A stretch of 19,113 nt of DNA, taken from contig CAZEDU010000095.1 in NCBI GenBank assembly GCA_964511185.1, positions 1 through 19,113 of the forward strand, in the 5' to 3' direction. A program made the position numbers and the translations under genes. Under the pieces are notes generated by a model. That model had not been told where the DNA came from. It saw only the letters and a program-made list of their open reading frames with translations, and made no database searches. This document shows, in pieces, positions 14,717-19,113 of the stretch (position 1 is its first letter; every line of letters begins with the position of its first letter). Origin of the DNA: CAZEDU01 sp964511185. GTDB lineage: Bacteria; Myxococcota; Myxococcia; Myxococcales; Myxococcaceae.

Positions 14717-15381
14717 TAGAGCCGTATCTCGTTGCCCCCGCGGCTCTGCGGAATCGGCGGGGTGTCGGGCGAGGGGCCGCCCAGCTCCTGCGGCGTACCC
14801 GAGCCTCCGACGCCGGGCTCGGGGGCCTGGGGCATCGCCTCGCGCAAGGCGTCGATCTCCTCGCGCGTGATGCCGGCCGCCTCGACGAGCTCGGGGGTCG
14901 CGTAGATCTTCGCGTCGCTCGCCAGCGCGAGCACCAGCGAATCCGACGCGCGCGCGTCGACGGTCACCGTCTTCTTGCCCTGGCGAATCATGATGCGGCT
15001 GGTGTTCATGTGGCTGCGGATGTCGCCGATGCGCACCTCGGAGACCTTGCCGCCCATCTCGCCGATCAGATCGCCTGCCAGGTCCGAGGCGAAGGCATGG
15101 GGCGGCGGCTGGTGGGCGAGCTTGAAGGCGATCGCCACCGCGCCGTCCGGGTCGACGAACACGGGAAGCACCGTCCCCTCGTTGGACTTGAGCATCACCG
15201 CGTGGCTGTCCTCGATGGCGACCACGTCGGTGATCGTCATCTCCACCAGCTCGGATCGCGGCGCGTCGAGCCCCTGGGTGGCGTTCGCCTCGCTCAGGCC
15301 GGGGCGCGCGAGCAGCGCGACCCCAAGCGCGAGCGCGGCGGCCACGGGGGCCAGCATCAGTTGAAGGGGGAACTTTCGCAC
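14716..15381 (-). CDS. Exported bifunctional-nuclease-family (BFN/DUF151) protein
   Basis: A 221-aa protein with an N-terminal hydrophobic segment (about residues 5-26, PLQLMLAPVAAALALGVALL) that should act as a signal peptide or anchor. A BFN/DUF151-type domain follows (about 45-172). Its signature is the ending VTVDARASDSLVLALASDAK and ATPELVEAAGI, where the family typically has IDARPSDAIALALR and a VLEEAGI helix. Family members have been described as bifunctional nucleases in plants and are otherwise uncharacterised in bacteria. The C-terminal tail (183-221) is Pro/Gly-rich and probably disordered. The start is GTG at 15381 with AGG about 8 nt upstream; an ATG eight codons in is the alternative. 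Export would place a nominal nuclease domain in the periplasm, which is unusual. Catalytic activity is not established. Confidence 0.82.
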   Translation of the reverse strand: MRKFPLQLMLAPVAAALALGVALLARPGLSEANATQGLDAPRSELVEMTITDVVAIEDSHAVMLKSNEGTVLPVFVDPDGAVAIAFKLAHQPPPHAFASDLAGDLIGEMGGKVSEVRIGDIRSHMNTSRIMIRQGKKTVTVDARASDSLVLALASDAKIYATPELVEAAGITREEIDALREAMPQAPEPGVGGSGTPQELGGPSPDTPPIPQSRGGNEIRL

Positions 15382-15461
15382 CCGAGAAACCTGCGCACGG
15401 GCGGCACCGAATCCAGCTCGTCGGCGCTGAGGGCAGCTCGCTCGGTCGCCCTCGGAGCGCG

Positions 15462-15815
15462 CTACCGATCGTCGTCTTCGACGTCCTCGTCGTCTTCCTC
15501 GAGGTCGTCGTCGTCATCGTCGAAGTCGAGCTCATCGTCGTCGTCGTCCGACGCTTCGTCTTCGTCCTCGTCGTCCTTGCTGACCTCGTCCTCCAGGTCC
15601 TCGGTCTCGACGGCCATGGTGACGGTGAACTTCTTGCCGAGCACGGCCACCTGCGCGAGCAGCTCGCTCAGCGCGTTGGTGAAGTCCTCGACCATGTTGG
15701 CGGGGGCCTTCGCGTCGCAATGCGGGCACACCAGCTTCTCCGTGCCGTCAATAAGATCTTGGGCGTCGAGCTCGAAGCTGGCTTCACACTTCTGGCAGGT
15801 GAAATCGATGGTCAT
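15462..15815 (-). CDS. Zinc-ribbon protein with hyperacidic C-terminal tail
   Basis: A 117-aa protein. The N-terminal FTCQKC...LVCPHC gives four cysteines (C7, C10, C30, C33) in a CxxC-x19-CxxC zinc ribbon. A short helical linker follows (residues 41-60, MVEDFTNALSELLAQVAVLG). Residues 70-117 form a tail in which 36 of 48 residues are Asp or Glu, including runs of five and six aspartates. The tail is encoded by tandem GAC/GAG-type codons, seen as TCGTCG repeats on the + strand. Such tails are known to mimic nucleic acid or bind basic proteins or divalent metals; which applies here is not known. The gene is 80 bp upstream of the BFN-family gene on the same strand and the two may be co-transcribed. 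The ATG at 15815 gives a clean zinc-ribbon start. Confidence 0.85.
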   Translation of the reverse strand: MTIDFTCQKCEASFELDAQDLIDGTEKLVCPHCDAKAPANMVEDFTNALSELLAQVAVLGKKFTVTMAVETEDLEDEVSKDDEDEDEASDDDDDELDFDDDDDDLEEDDEDVEDDDR

Positions 15816-15889
15816 GGCCGTGGCGCGAGATACAAAGGCACCGGTGGACTGTCAATCCATCGCGCTTGTGGCATAGCCAGGTTTCGTCG

Positions 15890-17257
15890 ATGGACATCGC
15901 CCGCACGCTGATTCACCTGTTGGAGGAGAAAGCGACCCGGCTGGCGGACCGGCCTGCCCTCTGGTCGAAGCGGGAAGGCGTCTACCTGCCGACGTCCTGG
16001 CGCCAGTACGCGACCCGCGTGAAGCGGTTCGCGCTCGGGCTGTTGCAGCGGCCGGTCGCCGCGGGGACGGTGGTGGCGGTCGCCGCGGGCCGGCGCGAGG
16101 AGTGGGCGGTCGCGACCTTGGGCGCCATGGCGATCGGCGCGGTGCCCGTGGCGCTCGACCCCGCCGACCCGGTGGAGAAGCTGGTCGAATTGATGGCGCA
16201 GATCGGCGTGCAGCTGCTCGTGGCCGACGACGACGCGCTGGTCGACGCAGTGCTCGCCAAGCGCAAGCGCCTGCCCCAGCTCGCCGACGTCATCTCGCTG
16301 GAAGAGGGCCCGCCGCGCGCGGACGGCATCCGCCGCTATCGCGACGTGCTGGCGAGCGGGGCAGGGCAGGAGGAGGCGACCTACTACCAGACGCTCCATC
16401 GGCTCGAGCCGCACGCGCTCGCCGCGCTGGCGTGCACCCGCCGGTCGTCGCGCGTGGTGATGCTCAGCCACCGCAACCTCTGCTGGACCGCGCTGCAGCT
16501 GGGCCGCTGCTACCAGCTCGAGGAGCGCGACGGATTGTTGTCGTTCCTGCCGTTGAGCCACGTCGTCGGGCAGATGGCCTCGGTGTACCTGGCCCTCGCG
16601 CTGGGGGCGCAGGTGTACTTCGGCGATGCGCTCGAATCGGTGGTCCACAACCTCTTGGAGGCCCGGCCGCGCGCGCTGGTGGGCCCGCCGGAGGTCTGGA
16701 GCTTTCTCAAGGACCGGTGGGACGACGAGCTGGAGAAGTGGCCCGACTCGCAGCTGGACGTGCTGCAGTGGGCCCGGCGAGGCGCCTCGATACGGCTGAC
16801 CCGCAAGCTCGGCGCGGAGCGCGTACCGGCGCTGCTCGAGGCGCAGTACCGCGCGGCGCAGCAGCTGGTGTTCAGCGATTTGAAGCGCAGGCTCGGGCTC
16901 GAGCGGACCTCGCTGTCGATGTCCGAGGGCGCGCCGCTGCCCCGGTCGATGCTCGACTTCTTCGTCTCGCTCGACCTCATCGTGCGCGAGCTGTACGGCC
17001 ACACCGAGGCCACCGGCGTCATCGCGGTGAACGCGGTCGGCGCCACGCGCTTGGGCACCGCCGGCCGGCCGCTGCCGGGCGTCGAGCTGCGCGTCGATCG
17101 CCGCGGGGAAGGGCGCCTGAGGGGCGAGAACGTCTGCCTGGGCTACTGGAAGGACGAGGCGGCGAGCCAGAAGCTCACCGAGGGCGGCTGGCTGCTCACG
17201 GGAGACGTGCTCGACCTGGACCCGGACGGGTTCGTCTCGGTCAAGTCCCGCATCTGA
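15890..17257 (+). CDS. AMP-binding (long-chain acyl-CoA synthetase-like) protein, truncated and lacking the P-loop
   Basis: A 455-aa ANL-superfamily protein related to long-chain acyl-CoA synthetases (normally about 600 aa). Recognisable parts are FLPLSHVVGQMAS (219-231), the GPPEVW region (265-270), SEGAPLPRSM (345-354), YGHTEAT (369-375), RGENVCLGYW (411-420) and TGDVLDLDPDGF (437-448). Two essential parts are missing. The ATP phosphate loop, usually TSGTTGxPKG, is replaced by TRRSSRV before VMLSHRN (191-196). The protein stops at VKSRI, where the hinge motif and the C-terminal lid with the catalytic Lys should begin. The frame is otherwise unbroken and codon use is normal. The start at 15890 is ATG with CAGG about 8 nt upstream; an in-frame TTG lies 24 nt earlier. 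The stop is 18 bp from the convergent gltA. Either a decaying gene or a non-adenylating acyl-binding paralogue. Confidence 0.82.
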   Translation: MDIARTLIHLLEEKATRLADRPALWSKREGVYLPTSWRQYATRVKRFALGLLQRPVAAGTVVAVAAGRREEWAVATLGAMAIGAVPVALDPADPVEKLVELMAQIGVQLLVADDDALVDAVLAKRKRLPQLADVISLEEGPPRADGIRRYRDVLASGAGQEEATYYQTLHRLEPHALAALACTRRSSRVVMLSHRNLCWTALQLGRCYQLEERDGLLSFLPLSHVVGQMASVYLALALGAQVYFGDALESVVHNLLEARPRALVGPPEVWSFLKDRWDDELEKWPDSQLDVLQWARRGASIRLTRKLGAERVPALLEAQYRAAQQLVFSDLKRRLGLERTSLSMSEGAPLPRSMLDFFVSLDLIVRELYGHTEATGVIAVNAVGATRLGTAGRPLPGVELRVDRRGEGRLRGENVCLGYWKDEAASQKLTEGGWLLTGDVLDLDPDGFVSVKSRI

Positions 17258-17263
17258 CCGCTG

Positions 17264-17276
17264 GCCGCCCCGCGGC
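17264..17276. terminator. Tiny GC hairpin between convergent genes
   Basis: GCCGC-CCC-GCGGC forms a perfect 5-bp stem in the 18-bp gap between the truncated acyl-CoA synthetase-like gene and gltA, overlapping the gltA stop by one base. There is no T-tract. In GC-rich DNA such a stem can occur by chance, so this is weak. Confidence 0.25.
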
Positions 17277-18574
17277 TACTTCGTGTTCCGCTTCTCGAAG
17301 CTGACGTAGTCGCGCCGCTGCGCGCCCAGGTACACCTGGCGCGGCCGGGCGATCTTCTGCTCGGGGTCGGTGATCATCTCTTCCCACTGCGCGACCCAGC
17401 CGACCGTGCGCGGAATCGCGAACAGCACGGGGAACATCTCGACCTGGAAGCCCATCGCCTCGTAGATGAGGCCCGAGTAGAAGTCGACGTTCGGGTACAG
17501 CTTGCGCTTGACGAAGTAGTCGTCCTGCAGCGCGATGCGCTCGAGCTCGACGGCGATGTCGATGAGCGGGTTCTTGCCCGTCACCTCGAACACCTCTTCG
17601 GCGATGCGCTTGATGACCTTCGCGCGCGGGTCGTAGCTCTTGTACACGCGGTGGCCGAAGCCCATCAGCTTGGGGCCTTCGTCGCTCTTCACGCGGCGAA
17701 TGAACTCCGGGACCTTCGAGACGTGGCCGATCTCGCGCAGCATGCGCAGCACGGCCTCGTTGGCGCCTCCGTGGAGCGGCCCGTACAGGGCGTTGATGCC
17801 CGCCGACACCGCCGAGAAGGGATCGACCTCGGATGAGCCGACCAGGCGGGTGGCGGTGGTGCTGCAGTTCTGCTCGTGATCGGCGTGGAGGATGAACAGG
17901 ACGTCGAGCGCGCGCTCGAGCACCGGGTTCACCTTGTACTTGGCCATGCCGATCTTCTTCACCATCGCCAGGAAGTTGCCGCAGTAGCCGAGCTCGTTGT
18001 CGGGGTACACGTACGGCAAGCCCTGGCTGTGCCGGTACGAGAACGCCGCGATGGTCGGCATCTTGGCGATCATTCGAATCATCTGAATGCGCCGCGTGCG
18101 CCCGTCCTTCACGTGCTTGGCGTCGGGGTAGAAGCTCGACAGCGCGGCCACGGTCGACGCGAGGATCGACATCGGGTGCGCGTCGTAGCGGAACCCGTCC
18201 ATGAACGTCTTGATGTTCTCGTGCACGTACGTGTGGTGCGTGACGAGGTAGGTGAACTCCTCGAGCTCCTTGCGCGTCGGCAGCTCGCCGTTCATCAGGA
18301 GCGAGGCGACCTCGAGGAAGGTCGACTTCTCGGCCAATTGCTCGATCGGGTAGCCGCGGTACTCCAGAATGCCCTTCTCACCGTCGATGAAGGTGATTCG
18401 GCTGGCGCAGTTGGCGGTGTTGAGGAACGCGGGGTCGTAGCCCATGAGCCCAAAATCTTCGGGGCCCGTCTTGATCTGCCGCAGGTCCATCGTGCGGATA
18501 CAACCGTTGGTGATGGGCAGCTCGTACTGCTTGCCGGTGCGGTTGTCGGTGACGGTGAGCGTGTCCTTGGGCAT
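17276..18574 (-). CDS. gltA: Citrate synthase (hexameric type II-like)
   Basis: A 432-aa citrate synthase that condenses oxaloacetate and acetyl-CoA into citrate, the entry to the TCA cycle. The N-terminal extension before ITFIDGEKGILEYRGYPIEQL (60-80) is typical of the NADH-sensitive hexameric bacterial type. Catalytic residues are H268 (PLHGGANE), H308 (GFGHRVYK) and D364 (NVDFYSG); HADHEQNCST (230-239) is the oxaloacetate-side segment. Length and residue positions run within a few residues of E. coli GltA. The ATG at 18574 gives the family's usual N-terminus; no Shine-Dalgarno sequence is obvious. The gene is divergent from the VTT-family gene with 51 bp between starts, so the promoters overlap or are close. 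Confidence 0.97.
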   Translation of the reverse strand: MPKDTLTVTDNRTGKQYELPITNGCIRTMDLRQIKTGPEDFGLMGYDPAFLNTANCASRITFIDGEKGILEYRGYPIEQLAEKSTFLEVASLLMNGELPTRKELEEFTYLVTHHTYVHENIKTFMDGFRYDAHPMSILASTVAALSSFYPDAKHVKDGRTRRIQMIRMIAKMPTIAAFSYRHSQGLPYVYPDNELGYCGNFLAMVKKIGMAKYKVNPVLERALDVLFILHADHEQNCSTTATRLVGSSEVDPFSAVSAGINALYGPLHGGANEAVLRMLREIGHVSKVPEFIRRVKSDEGPKLMGFGHRVYKSYDPRAKVIKRIAEEVFEVTGKNPLIDIAVELERIALQDDYFVKRKLYPNVDFYSGLIYEAMGFQVEMFPVLFAIPRTVGWVAQWEEMITDPEQKIARPRQVYLGAQRRDYVSFEKRNTK

Positions 18575-18625
18575 GGTTGTGGGATTCCACGGGAAGGATG
18601 CAGTTTCAACAAAAAAGAGGCGTTG

Positions 18626-19113
18626 GTGACCCTGCCGAACAGCCCCATCGAAGCCGTCCCGCACGCGCGCGTTCGCGCGGCGGTTCTCACCTTGGCGGTG
18701 CTCGCGGGAGTGGCGCTGTACGTGCGCTGGCAATGGGGAGATCGGCTCGATCCCAAGTCCGCCAGCGAGGCGCTCAGGTCGCTGCAAGCCCACTGGTGGG
18801 CGCGCCCGGGATTCGTCGCCGCCTACGTGGTCGGCACCGCGGCCATGATCCCCGCGGTTTGGCGTCCGGGGTCGCCTGGGGGTTCGCCACCGGCGCGGTG
18901 GTGAACGCCGTTGGGCTCAACCTGTCGGCCACCGTCCACTTCTGGTTCGCGCGCAAGCTGGGGGCGGCGTCGCTGCACGCGCTGCTCGCCCGCTATCAAG
19001 GGCAGCGGCTGAGCGAGCGCCTGCGCGGGGCGGGGATCCTCTCGGTGGTGGCCGTTCGTCTGCTGCCCCTGCCGCACTTCGCGGTGAACGCGGCGGCGGG
19101 CGTCTCGGGCATG
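18626..19113 (+). pseudogene. VTT/TVP38 (SNARE-associated, TMEM64-like) membrane protein, apparent frameshift, runs off the end
   Basis: The gene starts at GTG 18626 with AGAGG (18616-18620) 5 nt upstream. The first 78 codons give a basic N-terminus, a membrane segment (ARVRAAVLTLAVLAGVALYV), an amphipathic stretch and FVAAYVVGTAAMIPAV, the usual lead-in of VTT-domain proteins. After codon GTT at 18857-18859 this frame reads nonsense and stops at 18902-18904. The frame starting at GCG 18862 continues the family perfectly: ASGVAWGFATGAVVNAVG, then FWFARKLG and VAVRLLPLPHFAVNAAAGVSGM, open to the last base. One T missing from the TTT at 18858-18860 would explain this. A natural frameshift and a sequencing error cannot be told apart here. 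VTT proteins are polytopic and several act as phospholipid scramblases or transporters. Confidence 0.75.

Noticed and set aside
15470..15600. TCG/TCC trinucleotide-rich tract as a separate microsatellite feature
   Set aside because: It is explained by Asp/Glu codons of the acidic tail on the minus strand and is not a pure tandem repeat.
17876..18625. + strand frame running antisense through gltA into the VTT gene
   Set aside because: Only the part from GTG 18626, with its ribosome binding site, resembles a protein family; the upstream portion is antisense to citrate synthase.

Overview
The window is GC-rich, densely packed chromosomal DNA with almost every codon ending in G or C, short intergenic gaps and many 4-bp start/stop overlaps. 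Gene style and order (a SPOR protein, Asp/Asn-repeat lipoproteins, a PilZ gene coupled to pyruvate kinase, an N-terminally extended signal peptidase I) suggest a member of the Myxococcota or a related former deltaproteobacterium. That assignment is inferred from gene style, not from a marker gene. No tRNA, rRNA, CRISPR array, insertion sequence or prophage gene was seen. The window is mostly core metabolism with a few odd features.

Left part (1-4060): bases 1-62 may hold the last codons of an upstream gene (a + strand frame ends in TGA at 57-59), too short to call. A SPOR-domain membrane protein overlaps a mannose-6-phosphate-isomerase-type cupin by 4 bp. A convergent lipoprotein with six Asp-rich calcium-loop-like repeats follows. 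Divergent from it is an unusually small ribbon-helix-helix regulator (59 aa) heading a run with two NAD-dependent sugar-nucleotide enzymes, a UDP-glucuronate decarboxylase-like protein and a GalE-like epimerase. The run ends in a composite inverted repeat built from four copies of a GGGGACTGTCCCC-type palindrome.

Middle (4063-12229): a convergent secreted protein, then a long co-directional series: lepA (EF4), lepB (signal peptidase I), a one-TM protein resembling DUF4845, pyrB, pyrC, carA and an unknown conserved-looking protein. Junctions are mostly overlaps or gaps under 35 bp, so co-transcription is likely. The pyrimidine genes supply carbamoyl phosphate synthase (small subunit only, no carB here), aspartate carbamoyltransferase and dihydroorotase.

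Right part (12230-19113): pyk, a PilZ protein (GTGA overlap) and a small Cys/His protein form a minus-strand run. A three-TM protein lies divergent from pyk. A signal-peptide-bearing bifunctional-nuclease-family protein and a zinc-ribbon protein with an extremely acidic tail are on the minus strand. A stand-alone acyl-CoA-synthetase-like protein lacks both the ATP phosphate loop and the C-terminal domain. gltA (citrate synthase) follows on the minus strand, and a divergent VTT/TVP38 membrane-protein gene with an apparent 1-nt frameshift runs off the window end.
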